NCBI RefSeq assembly: GCF_017916365.1
Contig: NZ_JAFMSU010000002.1
Location: 62,001 to 126,000 of the forward strand
DNA from: Rufibacter roseolus
Lineage (GTDB): Bacteria; Bacteroidota; Bacteroidia; Cytophagales; Hymenobacteraceae
Length of the DNA stretch: 64,000 bases
Reading direction: 5' to 3'
In this document: one piece after another, positions 25,225-34,032 of the stretch
Layout of the letters: every line of letters starts with the position of its first letter
Position numbering within the stretch: the stretch's first letter is position 1
The notes under the pieces: model-generated
The model's database searches: none
The model's input: the letters and a program-made list of their open reading frames with translations, nothing else
Told to the model about the DNA's origin: nothing
Program-made: the position numbers and the translations under genes

Positions 25225-26616
25225 ATGCTGAAGAACGTTTCCGAGAATGAACTCTGGGTTAAGAGCTATTGCCGGGCTTCATCCAGAGTCACAGACGTAA
25301 TCTATGCATTAGGCCAATCCAATGTAAAAGTTCAGGCATTGTGTGACCAGGACGTTCCAGTGGGCCCGGGCGCTATCTTCTTTGATAGCCATGCTCCTAT
25401 TCCGGCTATTATAGAGTGTATTGCGGAACACGCTAGCTTATGCGAGCATCAGGTAATCGCTATTGCCTTAGATGCCATGCCCCATGGATTATCCTGGAAA
25501 CTATTGAACGCCGGTGCCTCAGATGTATTTGCCTGGGGCTCCGTTGCAAGACCAACCGAAATCATATCCGCAAGACTGCAGTACTGGGAGAGTACCAAAC
25601 GACAATTACAATACCTTAACAGCAAGCTGATTGGCAAAAGCAATCTCTGGCAAGCAACCCTCCGGCAAATTGTTGAAATGGCATCAACGGATTGTCCCGT
25701 CCTCATTCTAGGAGAAAGCGGTACGGGCAAGGAACTGGTAACAAAAGAAATCCACCAACTGGATGCCCGGAAAGACAAACAGGATTTGGTTGTGGTGGAT
25801 TGCACTACTATTGTGCCCAGCCTATCTGGTAGCGAACTGTTTGGCCATGAAAAAGGGGCTTTTACGAATGCCATAAGCACCAGGGATGGGGCAATCGCTT
25901 TGGCAAACAGCGGCACTTTGTTTCTGGATGAACTGGGCGAATTACCGCCTGCATTACAGCCGGAACTTTTAAGGGTGTTGCAGGAGGGAACCTACAAACG
26001 GGTAGGCAGTAATACCTGGCGCAAAGCCCATTTCCGGCTTATCAGTGCCACCAATCGTGATTTATCAGAAGAGGTGAAAAATGGGAACTTCCGCCAGGAT
26101 TTATTTTACCGTATTTCAGGGTGGGTATGCCAACTTCCTTCCCTTGAGAAAAGGAGGGAAGATATCCCGCTGTTAGCAGATTACTTCCTGAGAAAAGTCC
26201 ATAAGAAAAACCAACCTGTTGACCCGGAGGTTTACCAATATCTATCTACGCGCAATTACCCGGGCAACATCCGGGAACTACAGCAACTTGTAAGCCGGAT
26301 CGCGAACAAACATATAGGGGAAGGGCCGTTTACGGTAGGGGATATTCCGGAGGCTGATCGGCCTAGTTTTCCGGAACAGGAATCTTGTTTCGGGACAAAA
26401 GAGCTAGAACAGGCAGTCAAAAAGATGATTTATGCCGGGCTAAGCTTGAAAGATGTAAAGGACATCGTTACCAATATTGCGAAGGAAGTAGTCATTGATG
26501 ATGAACATGGTAACCTGAGGCAGGCTGCGCAAAAACTGGGTTGCAGTGAGCGGATTCTGCAAATGCACAAGAAAACAGATTACTATCACAATTCATATCT
26601 TAAAGTTTGCCACTGA
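25225..26616 (+). CDS. Sigma54-dependent-type AAA+ activator with atypical GAFTNA loop
   Basis: 463 aa. Residues 1-120 resemble a degenerate receiver domain (D54 in a FFDSHAP context). Residues 140-370 form the sigma54-activator AAA+ core with Walker A GESGTGKE (163-170), Walker B LFLDE (232-236) and sensor motifs RLISATNRDL and NYPGNIREL. The sigma54-contacting loop reads GAFTNA (211-216) in place of the canonical GAFTGA. The C-terminal stretch GNLRQAAQKLGCSERILQMHKKT is a short helix-turn-helix of Fis type. It lies 287 nt after the cluster on the same strand and is a candidate regulator of it. The loop change may weaken or alter sigma54 activation. Confidence 0.85.
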   Translation: MLKNVSENELWVKSYCRASSRVTDVIYALGQSNVKVQALCDQDVPVGPGAIFFDSHAPIPAIIECIAEHASLCEHQVIAIALDAMPHGLSWKLLNAGASDVFAWGSVARPTEIISARLQYWESTKRQLQYLNSKLIGKSNLWQATLRQIVEMASTDCPVLILGESGTGKELVTKEIHQLDARKDKQDLVVVDCTTIVPSLSGSELFGHEKGAFTNAISTRDGAIALANSGTLFLDELGELPPALQPELLRVLQEGTYKRVGSNTWRKAHFRLISATNRDLSEEVKNGNFRQDLFYRISGWVCQLPSLEKRREDIPLLADYFLRKVHKKNQPVDPEVYQYLSTRNYPGNIRELQQLVSRIANKHIGEGPFTVGDIPEADRPSFPEQESCFGTKELEQAVKKMIYAGLSLKDVKDIVTNIAKEVVIDDEHGNLRQAAQKLGCSERILQMHKKTDYYHNSYLKVCH

Positions 26617-26930
26617 CTTTACAGCCAAAAATTACGCGTAACTGAAACTTTAGGTGACTCTGCCACATGTCTGTTCCGGCGCGTTTCCGTACCATGGATC
26701 TCCTTCAAAATGTTTGTTTATCTAGGCCCGATAGTCTGCGCTCTAGATTGGCAGGCCTTAAAGGACGGTCCTATCTCACCTGTACACCCAAACAAGTCCA
26801 CAGTGGGATTTGTGTGCATCCAAGTGGAGGCGCCTACCGTTATACTGTTCGTGCAGAGGAGGAGCTTTCCGGTGGCCAATTGGGGAACAATCCAATGCGC
26901 TAACATTCACTTATTTCAAATCAGATAAAC
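26617..26930. other. Intergenic region
   Basis: Two overlapping plus-strand frames here (26667-26903 and 26710-26928) have no family character and low-complexity residue use, so I do not call genes. The region probably holds the promoter of the YpfJ-type gene. Confidence 0.5.
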
Positions 26931-27833
26931 ATGAAATGGCTAGGCAGAAGAAAAAGCAGCAATATAGAAGATCGTAGGGGACAAGCAGGAGGTGGGTTCG
27001 GAGGTGGCGGAGGAGGCATCAGCCCCATGCTGCTCTTACCCTTGTTCCGGCTCCTTTTCTCCAAAGCAGGGCTGGTTGTAGTCGCTATACTGGCCGTGGT
27101 GTTTTTTCTGACGGGAACCAACCCGGTAGCGCTCCTCCAGCAGTTCCTGGGTGGGGAACCACAGTATGCCCAGTCAAACACCACCCCGCGGAGCCCAGAG
27201 GAACAGCAACTGGCCGATCAGACAGCTACAGTGCTGGCGGACACAGAAGACGTCTGGAACAAGTTACTGCAAGGATACAGGGAACCTACCCTGGTTCTGT
27301 TTTCAGAGCAGGTAAACTCAGCCTGTGGGCTTACCTCATCCGCTTCGGGGCCCTTTTACTGTCCTGGAGATGAAAAGCTGTACATAGACCTGAGCTTTTT
27401 CGGGGAGATGGAAAACAGGCTGGGAGCAGAGGGAGACTTTGCACAGGCCTATGTGGTGGGGCATGAGGTAGGGCACCATGTGCAGAAGCTCCTGGGCACC
27501 ATGGAGCAGGTAAATGCGATGCGCGGCCGGTTGTCAGAAACGGAATTCAACCGACTGATGGTAAGGGTAGAATTGCAGGCTGATTTCTACGCAGGTTTGT
27601 GGGCTCACCACACGCAAAGAGCAACCGGATTCCTGGAGCCGGGAGACCTGGAAGAGGCCCTGAATGCGGCAAGTGCCATTGGTGATGACCATCTTCAAAA
27701 ACAATCTACCGGGAGGGTGGTGCCAGACTCCTTCACCCACGGCACCTCCGCCCAAAGAGTAAGATGGTTCAGAAAAGGCTTTGAAACAGGAGACATGGCA
27801 CAGGGGGATACCTTCAACGCTACCGAGTTATAG
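26931..27833 (+). CDS. YpfJ-type neutral zinc metallopeptidase
   Basis: 300 aa with the family's order of parts: a short basic start with a Gly-rich linker (about 20-33), one membrane helix (about 36-64), and a periplasmic zincin domain containing VVGHEVGHHVQKLLG, where HEVGH binds zinc. Conserved neighbours ACGLTSSASGPFYCPGDEKLYIDL and ELQADFYAGLW match the family. Length is normal. The physiological substrate of the family is unknown. It stands alone; 78 nt downstream begins the 200-bp repeat at 27911. Confidence 0.9.
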   Translation: MKWLGRRKSSNIEDRRGQAGGGFGGGGGGISPMLLLPLFRLLFSKAGLVVVAILAVVFFLTGTNPVALLQQFLGGEPQYAQSNTTPRSPEEQQLADQTATVLADTEDVWNKLLQGYREPTLVLFSEQVNSACGLTSSASGPFYCPGDEKLYIDLSFFGEMENRLGAEGDFAQAYVVGHEVGHHVQKLLGTMEQVNAMRGRLSETEFNRLMVRVELQADFYAGLWAHHTQRATGFLEPGDLEEALNAASAIGDDHLQKQSTGRVVPDSFTHGTSAQRVRWFRKGFETGDMAQGDTFNATEL

Positions 27834-27910
27834 GGCAACTGCAGTAATGAGAAAGAAGGTGTTGGCCCTTGGGAAGAGGATGGATTAGGCTTCCAGATTT
27901 GGGGTGCTTT

Positions 27911-28113
27911 GTGAAGTATGGCTAACAGTTTCCTGAAAAGCTATGTAGGAGAGCCCTGCGGGCAGTTTCTGGAATATTGCTTTATTTTTGAAAAATAGGC
28001 CAAAAGCGTAAGGAGTAGGAAATCCTATCAGACTTCTTGTATTTAGCTAAAGGTAGGATGCTGGACGTAAAAAAGCCTTGCAAACTTTACTTTGCAAGGC
28101 TTTTTGATTACCC
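27911..28113. repeat. 200-bp dispersed repeat, copy A (tRNA-Leu downstream sequence)
   Basis: About 80% identical by eye to 43166-43365, from GTATGGCTAACAG through GGAG...CCCTGCGGGCAGTTTCTGGA to a terminator hairpin and TACCCA. Copy B is the immediate 3' flank of tRNA-Leu. Just beyond copy A, GTCGAAC echoes the tRNA T-loop, so this may be a decayed duplication that began in the tRNA. No transposase is visible. Confidence 0.75.
28073..28102. terminator. Hairpin terminator within repeat copy A
   Basis: AAGCCTTGCAAA and TTTGCAAGGCTT pair perfectly around CTTTAC, flanked by A- and T-tracts on both sides. Confidence 0.65.
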
Positions 28114-28125
28114 ATAAGCGGACCA

Positions 28126-28209
28126 ATGTCGAACTACTTTGTTGAGGATTTGGAAGGCATCATCAAATTCTTTGATGATTATGAACATTTATTTGGCTAT
28201 TTCATTTAA
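28126..28209 (+). CDS. Possible 27-aa micro-ORF
   Basis: ATG at 28126 opens a frame of 27 codons with acidic and aromatic residues (MSNYFVEDLEGIIKFF...), ending in TAA. The composition is protein-like and unlike the surrounding shadow frames. No good ribosome-binding site is seen. It may be the degraded remains of a longer gene. Confidence 0.15.
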   Translation: MSNYFVEDLEGIIKFFDDYEHLFGYFI

Positions 28210-28571
28210 GAATATTCAAATATGCTTTAAGACTATGGAGATTCAGTCTGAGCAAAGGCTGCGGCTCACGCTGGGCGGAAAAGGTAGAAAGGAAAGAATC
28301 ACACTGCTTCCAAATAACTGCTGAAAGCCTCTGGTCCTGCTTTAGTGAAAAGGATAAGCATTGTATATCCAATACCATGCGGCTTTCACCTGAGGACCTT
28401 TGAAGAGGGGCGAACCAGTTGAACAAAGTTTTCCTTCTTACTTGCTAAAAGGTGGGTATCTGCCTTCAAGTTTAGAAAAATCTCCGCAATTGACCATCAA
28501 TCAAATTTTCAAAGCTTTAAAGTTAAATTTTTGTAAAATTTTCATATAATTACAAGAAAATGGTTCAATAA

Positions 28572-29240
28572 ATGGGGAAAGCGCAATTATTGGAGGAAGA
28601 AGCTGAGCTTTGGGATAGGATGAGGGCAGGTGATGAGAACGCTTTTTCACTAATATTTGCTCGCTTTTCAGATACCCTTTATCACTATGGTTGTCGCCTG
28701 CACCCCGATGCGGAACTAGTGAAAGATTGTTTGCAGGATCTTTTTGTGACTATCTGGAACCGGCGTCATATGCTTGGGCCCACTACTTCCATCAAGTACT
28801 ATCTTTTGCGCTCGGTAAGAAGGCAAATCGCCCTTAAGGTAAAAGAAGGAGGCGTGATGGTGGCTGAAGACATGCAGGCGTTTGCCAAAAACGAGAAGGA
28901 ATATTCTTCAGAAGATAACCTGATACAGGTAGAGGATGAAAACCTCTTACGGCAGCATCTGGAAAAAGCCATGGCGAACCTCTCAGAGCGGCAGCGGGAA
29001 GCTATTTACCTCCGTTTTTATCAGAATATGGAATTTTCTGACATTGCCGCTCTACTGGACATCACCCCTAGGGCAGTGTACAAGTTAATATATAGGGCCA
29101 TTGACGTTCTACAGCAGAGTTTTAACGCTTCCAATCCTTCTGGTTCTTCCGCTAACTTATTGCCGTTACCCAACACAAAGCTTCAATTTGATGTTCTCGT
29201 TAGTTTTGTGGCGCTAAGCGGGGCCAAATTCCTCCTGTAG
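28572..29240 (+). CDS. ECF-type RNA polymerase sigma factor
   Basis: 222 aa. Region 2 includes CLQDLFVTIWNRRHML and region 4 includes SERQREAIYLRFYQNMEFSDIAALLDITPRAVYKLIYRA, a typical sigma-70 HTH. This is the Bacteroidota ECF type that pairs with a FecR-like anti-sigma factor and a SusC receptor. It would transcribe the following SusCD operon when mannan fragments are sensed at the outer membrane. The next gene, FecR-like, starts 244 nt downstream. The final about 30 residues are low-complexity. Confidence 0.92.
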   Translation: MGKAQLLEEEAELWDRMRAGDENAFSLIFARFSDTLYHYGCRLHPDAELVKDCLQDLFVTIWNRRHMLGPTTSIKYYLLRSVRRQIALKVKEGGVMVAEDMQAFAKNEKEYSSEDNLIQVEDENLLRQHLEKAMANLSERQREAIYLRFYQNMEFSDIAALLDITPRAVYKLIYRAIDVLQQSFNASNPSGSSANLLPLPNTKLQFDVLVSFVALSGAKFLL

Positions 29241-29484
29241 GAGAGAGGCCTTGGAAAGTAACTTTCTCACTTCCCCGTATTTGTCTTAACCTTTCCTGAT
29301 TCCTTGAGGCAGCCTTAATGTTGCCACTATGTTAATAAGTGCGCCTGTTTTGGAGGGATTCTCCAGGCGCAGGGAGGTGAATTCCAAAATATTTTGAGAA
29401 ATCTGTAAAATTTTTCCATTCTGGTGGGGCACTTCAAAGAGGAATCTCCTTTAGCTATTTAGAACTATTCACCAGTCAAACTAG

Positions 29485-30561
29485 ATGGAGGAGAATTACC
29501 AGACGCTGCACGATTTTGTATTAGACCCAAGCTTTTGCGACTGGGTTTTAGGGCGAGATGGAGACGCTGCAGCTTACTGGCAAACCTACCTCAAAGCTAA
29601 TCCTGACAAGTCAAAACTCATAGAGCAAGCTAAGACGTTGGTCTTTGCCATGGGGCAAAATACAAGTTCTGATTGGGCTGCCTCAGAGAAAGCCGAGGTC
29701 TGGACTCAGATCCAGAGCCGGATCACTGGTCAACCAGAATCCAGCCATGACAACACAGAAGGGACAGTGCATTGCCTTCGTCCTGCGGCCTGGAGGGTTG
29801 CTTCCAGAGTAGCGGCAAGCCTTACGGCACTGGTTGTGCTCAGTATTGCCTTGTACTACCTGATGCAGCGGGGGCAAGGTGAGACCATCCGCTATGCCAC
29901 CCAATACGGTGAGGTGAAAAGTGTTTTGCTGCCAGATGGTTCAGAGGTGACCTTGAATGCCAATTCATCTTTAAGTTTTAAGAAACCCTGGGATGCTGAA
30001 TTTACGCGGGAAGTTACCCTCAAAGGTGAGGCTTTCTTTAAAGTCACCCACCAGCAAAACGACCAAAAATTCAAAGTAAAGCTAGCCGATACTGTATCCA
30101 TTGAGGTGCTAGGTACCCAGTTCACCGCCACCAAACGCCCGCATGACACCAAAGTGGTTTTGAATGAGGGAAAGGTGAAATTCTCTGTGGCCAAGAAAGG
30201 CTTGCTGGGCTTTTTCCAGGAGACAGTAGCGCAAGAGACGCTTAGCCCGGGAGAAGCAGTGGCGCTTGCTGCCCACAAAACTGGAGAAGGGATGCTGGTG
30301 AAAAGTACCGTTCAGCACCCAGAGATCTACAATGCTTTCCAGTACAACAAACTCATGTTTGCAGATGCCCCGTTAACGGATGTAGCCCGTGTGTTAGAGG
30401 ATGTATATGGATTAAAGGTAACCTTTTCCAATCGTGAACTTATGAGCAGACGTTATACAGGTTCCGTTCCCCTTGACAAAGTTGAGGTCCTCTTTGTGGC
30501 CCTTGAGAAATTATTCCACCTGAAGATATCCCAACAAGGCAATCAGCTGGATTTTAGTTGA
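29485..30561 (+). CDS. FecR-type anti-sigma factor
   Basis: 358 aa with an N-terminal cytoplasmic anti-sigma region (1-110), one membrane helix (about 111-127, VAASLTALVVLSIALYYLM), then the periplasmic FecR domain (LLPDGSEVTLNANSSLSF, VEVLGTQFTA-like VLGTQFTATK) and a C-terminal DUF4974/STN-like domain (near 285-358). It is expected to hold the preceding sigma factor inactive until the SusC receptor's STN domain signals substrate. It lies 75 nt before SusC. Confidence 0.92.
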   Translation: MEENYQTLHDFVLDPSFCDWVLGRDGDAAAYWQTYLKANPDKSKLIEQAKTLVFAMGQNTSSDWAASEKAEVWTQIQSRITGQPESSHDNTEGTVHCLRPAAWRVASRVAASLTALVVLSIALYYLMQRGQGETIRYATQYGEVKSVLLPDGSEVTLNANSSLSFKKPWDAEFTREVTLKGEAFFKVTHQQNDQKFKVKLADTVSIEVLGTQFTATKRPHDTKVVLNEGKVKFSVAKKGLLGFFQETVAQETLSPGEAVALAAHKTGEGMLVKSTVQHPEIYNAFQYNKLMFADAPLTDVARVLEDVYGLKVTFSNRELMSRRYTGSVPLDKVEVLFVALEKLFHLKISQQGNQLDFS

Positions 30562-30636
30562 AACCCTTCCGGTCTTAGGGCCAAATACCAATTGAATTGA
30601 TTCTTCCCTAAAACTATACCTAAACTTTATGGCCAT

Positions 30637-33600
30637 ATGGTAAAACCTTTTAGCAAACAAAAACTGCTCACTCCCTTACTACTATGTGTAGCGATGCAGG
30701 TGTCTGCGCAAGCAATGACAACCGCATTACGGTCTACTCCCAGAAGCTATGCGGGAACGGAGCAAAAGACAATCTCCCTATCCAAGGTGATAAAAGAGTT
30801 AGGCGACCATTATAAGGTAAACCTCAACTATGACAGTGAACTCCTGTCAAGAATCAAAACTGAGGCCGGTGCTCTGAAACCCATGAGCGGCAATTTGATT
30901 CAGGACATGGAAAGAATCCTGAAGCCTTATAACCTGAGTGCGGAAAAAGTGGGGGCCAATACTTTCGTCATCATTCCTGCACCTGGCCCAAATGTGCGTC
31001 CTAAAACAACCCTTCTTGAAAGCAACAAGGTGAAGGCAGACATCACCGTTACCGGCGAAGTAAAAGATGCGCAGGGAAATGGGTTGCCCGGGGTGACCGT
31101 GGTGGTGAAAGGTGTGGCGGGCATTGGCGTTACCACCGATGTAGAAGGTAGGTATTCCCTAAAATTGCCCAGCGGACTGGAAAGCGGGGTGCTTGTCTTC
31201 TCTTACATTGGGTTCAAAACGCAGGAAGTAGCAATAAGCAACAGAACCTCCATTAATGTAACCCTTCAGGAAGATGATCAGGCCCTGGGGGAAGTGGTGG
31301 TGGTTGGGTATGGAACGCAGCAGCGCACCAGTGTGGTAGGGGCAGTGGACCAGGTGACCTCAGCTGTGATTGAAGGGAAGCCCGCCATGACGGCAACGCA
31401 GGCTTTGCAAGGGGCTTCTCCCAACCTCATCATCCAACAGACCAGTTATGAGCCCGGTCAGTCCCCAAGTATAAATATCCGAGGCATCAGCACCTTGGGA
31501 AACAACAGTCCGTTGGTGGTGATTGACGGGATAGTAGGAGGAGATATTAACCTGTTAAATCCGAATGACATTGAAAGCGTTTCTGTTCTGAAGGATGCAG
31601 GGAGCGCCGCCATTTATGGTTCAAGAGCGGCTAACGGGGTAATTCTAATTACCACCAAAAAGGGGAAAAAGAATACCCGCCCAACGGTGACCTACAATGC
31701 ATTGGTGGGTATCCAGGAACCCAAAGTTTTATACAAGCCGGTAAAAGGATATGAGAACGCTATTCTTAGAAGCCAGGCGACCGTAAACGCTGGGTTGCCA
31801 CCCATCTACGGACCAGAAGACATCAGAAGATTTCAGGAGCAGGGTGACAATGAATGGTTTCTGAATACGATCCTGCAGGATGCTGTTCAGCAGAACCATA
31901 ACCTGAGCTTATCCGGGGGAAGCGAAACTTCCACCTTTCTTATCTCAGCAGGAGTGGCAGACCAAAGAAGCAACCTTATAGGACCAAATTATGGGCATTC
32001 ACGGTACAACTACCGCCTCAACCTGACCAGTGACTACGGGAAGTTGAAATTGACCAGCATACTGGCGTATACCCGCAGTCAGATCAAAGACCATTCCTCC
32101 TCCACCCAAACGCTTATTGTAGATGCCGGTAGGGTACCCACCTATTACCAGTTGAAAGATGAGCAAGGCCGCTATCTTACCAATGATGTCCTTTCTGAAT
32201 TTAACCCTTTGGGCGTTTTGGAAAAAGGGGGCTACCGGAAGTACAACAACGATAATATTTTCGGGAACATCAACGCGGAGTTTGAATTGACCAAATCTTT
32301 TAAACTAAGAGGGGTGTTTGGCGGGAGCCTTGTCTCCAATCATCAGTTTGCCAGAACCATGCAGGTAGACTACTTCCCTAATGGAACTTCCGGCGCCAAC
32401 CGGAATACCAATGATGAGAACAGCAAAAATCTATCGCTCAATACCCAGCTTTTAGCCGAGTTCAACAAAACGTTCTCGCAAGACCATGCCACCAATGTGT
32501 TAGTGGGTATTTCAAATGAATCTTACACCAGTCAAAGCAACGGCCTATTCAAAACCTATACTGATCCGGAATTGGGCACCCCTGTGTCTGGAACCATAGT
32601 AAGCACAGATTCCTATAATACAAACCAAAGAACAGTTGAAACGAGCCTGAACTCCCTGTTTGGGAGAGCCTCTTACTCTTTCAGAGACAAGTACTACGGG
32701 GAGGTCAGCTTCAGAGTAGACGGATCGTCCAAGTTCAACAGGAACAACAGGTGGGGCTTTTTCCCTTCCGTTTCCGCCGGTTATCGGATCAGTGAGGAGA
32801 GTTTCCTGACTGGCTATCGAGATAATATTGGGGATTTGAAATTGAGGGCTTCTTATGGGGTTTTGGGTAACCAGAGCGTGGGAGATTATCAGTACCTGAC
32901 CACTTACTTTACTTACCAAAATGCCTATGGTTTTAACAATGCCGGCGTAGGCGGCACAGGCTTTGCGTTTGCTAACCCAGACATCCGGTGGGAGAAAGCA
33001 GCGACTTTCAACGCAGGAGTGGATGCAAGTTTCCTGAACAACGCGTTAACCCTGTCACTGGATTACTTCAATAAAATCACAAGTGACATCCTTATCCCGC
33101 CAAGCGTGCCAGGAGTTTATGGTGCCTCTCTTCCAACTTATAATGCCGGTAAGGTGGAAAATAAAGGTTGGGAGATCAACCTGAACTACCGGGTTTCCCA
33201 TGGCAGCTTTGACCACTCTTTTTCCTTCAATCTTGGGGACTCTAAGAACAAGGTGCTCTATTTTGAAGGGAAAGAGCGCTTAACCGGGGCAGATGAGATG
33301 CAGGTGATTCTTAGAGAAGGGTTGCCTTACAACTCCTATGTGGGGCTGAAACGAGACGGCTATTTTCAGAACCTTGATGAAATTGAAAGAGGTCCCAAGC
33401 CCGCAGGGCTTAACCTGTCACCAGGCGACAACCGATATGTTGACGTGAATGGAGACAACATCATAGATGATAATGACAAGTTTGTTCTTGGGAACCCTTT
33501 TCCCCGCTACACCTTTGGCGCTACCTATAACCTGAGGTTCAAAGGATTTGACCTAAACGTTTTTTTCCAGGGAGTGGGGCAGCGGAGTACCTTCCTGAGA

Positions 33601-34020
33601 GGTGAGTTGGTGGAGCCTTTCCACTTTAATTACTCTCAGGTGATGTACCAGCACCAGCTTGATTTTTGGACTCCTCAGAACCCAGACGCCCGGTACCCAC
33701 GACTTTCTGCCAGCGGAAGCCAATCAACCGAGAACAACTTCCGGAGGGGCTCAGATATGTACCTCTATGACGCCTCTTATGTAAGACTGAAGAACCTGCA
33801 GATTGGCTATACCCTGCCAACCTCGCTTATTGGTAAAATAGGAATGAAGTCCATGCGGGCTTATTTCTCCGGGCAGAATCTTTACACGCTCTCCAAGTTG
33901 AAATTCATAGATCCTGAAATCACCGAATTCAACAACAACCTCAGTAATTCTGGGGCAAACAGTGGAAGAGCATATCCTACGCCTGTCTACTATGGTTTTG
34001 GTCTAGATGTCACCTTCTAA
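30637..34020 (+). CDS. SusC/RagA family TonB-linked outer-membrane receptor with STN domain
   Basis: 1127 aa. A signal peptide (about 1-25, cleavage near VSAQA) is followed by an STN signalling domain (about 45-115), a carboxypeptidase-regulatory-like domain (VTGEVKDAQGNGLPGVTVVVKG, about 133-215), the SusC mark EVVVVGYGTQQR, a plug (DAGSAAIYGSRAANGVILITTKKG) and a 22-strand-type barrel ending in YGFGLDVTF. The STN domain is present in receptors that signal to a FecR-like anti-sigma, which matches the two genes upstream. It imports oligosaccharides with SusD; the neighbouring hydrolases point to alpha-mannan. It is 12 nt before the SusD gene. Confidence 0.96.
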   Translation: MVKPFSKQKLLTPLLLCVAMQVSAQAMTTALRSTPRSYAGTEQKTISLSKVIKELGDHYKVNLNYDSELLSRIKTEAGALKPMSGNLIQDMERILKPYNLSAEKVGANTFVIIPAPGPNVRPKTTLLESNKVKADITVTGEVKDAQGNGLPGVTVVVKGVAGIGVTTDVEGRYSLKLPSGLESGVLVFSYIGFKTQEVAISNRTSINVTLQEDDQALGEVVVVGYGTQQRTSVVGAVDQVTSAVIEGKPAMTATQALQGASPNLIIQQTSYEPGQSPSINIRGISTLGNNSPLVVIDGIVGGDINLLNPNDIESVSVLKDAGSAAIYGSRAANGVILITTKKGKKNTRPTVTYNALVGIQEPKVLYKPVKGYENAILRSQATVNAGLPPIYGPEDIRRFQEQGDNEWFLNTILQDAVQQNHNLSLSGGSETSTFLISAGVADQRSNLIGPNYGHSRYNYRLNLTSDYGKLKLTSILAYTRSQIKDHSSSTQTLIVDAGRVPTYYQLKDEQGRYLTNDVLSEFNPLGVLEKGGYRKYNNDNIFGNINAEFELTKSFKLRGVFGGSLVSNHQFARTMQVDYFPNGTSGANRNTNDENSKNLSLNTQLLAEFNKTFSQDHATNVLVGISNESYTSQSNGLFKTYTDPELGTPVSGTIVSTDSYNTNQRTVETSLNSLFGRASYSFRDKYYGEVSFRVDGSSKFNRNNRWGFFPSVSAGYRISEESFLTGYRDNIGDLKLRASYGVLGNQSVGDYQYLTTYFTYQNAYGFNNAGVGGTGFAFANPDIRWEKAATFNAGVDASFLNNALTLSLDYFNKITSDILIPPSVPGVYGASLPTYNAGKVENKGWEINLNYRVSHGSFDHSFSFNLGDSKNKVLYFEGKERLTGADEMQVILREGLPYNSYVGLKRDGYFQNLDEIERGPKPAGLNLSPGDNRYVDVNGDNIIDDNDKFVLGNPFPRYTFGATYNLRFKGFDLNVFFQGVGQRSTFLRGELVEPFHFNYSQVMYQHQLDFWTPQNPDARYPRLSASGSQSTENNFRRGSDMYLYDASYVRLKNLQIGYTLPTSLIGKIGMKSMRAYFSGQNLYTLSKLKFIDPEITEFNNNLSNSGANSGRAYPTPVYYGFGLDVTF

Positions 34021-34032
34021 TAAAACAGCCAC

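Larger units (their letters stand above)
27834..28571. other. Intergenic region upstream of the ECF sigma gene
   Basis: 738 bases without a firm gene. They hold the 200-bp repeat (27911-28113), a possible 27-aa micro-ORF (28126-28209) and, near 28480-28560, AT-rich sequence likely to be the promoter of the ECF sigma factor gene. Confidence 0.5.

Noticed and set aside
26667..26928. Two overlapping short plus-strand frames
   Set aside because: Neither shows family motifs, and they overlap each other in different frames.
28120..28140. Remnant tRNA-Leu next to repeat copy A
   Set aside because: Only GTCGAAC and TACCCA match; too little to annotate as a tRNA pseudogene, so it is only mentioned with the repeat.
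28139..28324. 61-aa plus-strand frame
   Set aside because: Residue use is not protein-like; the micro-ORF at 28126 is in another frame and looks better.
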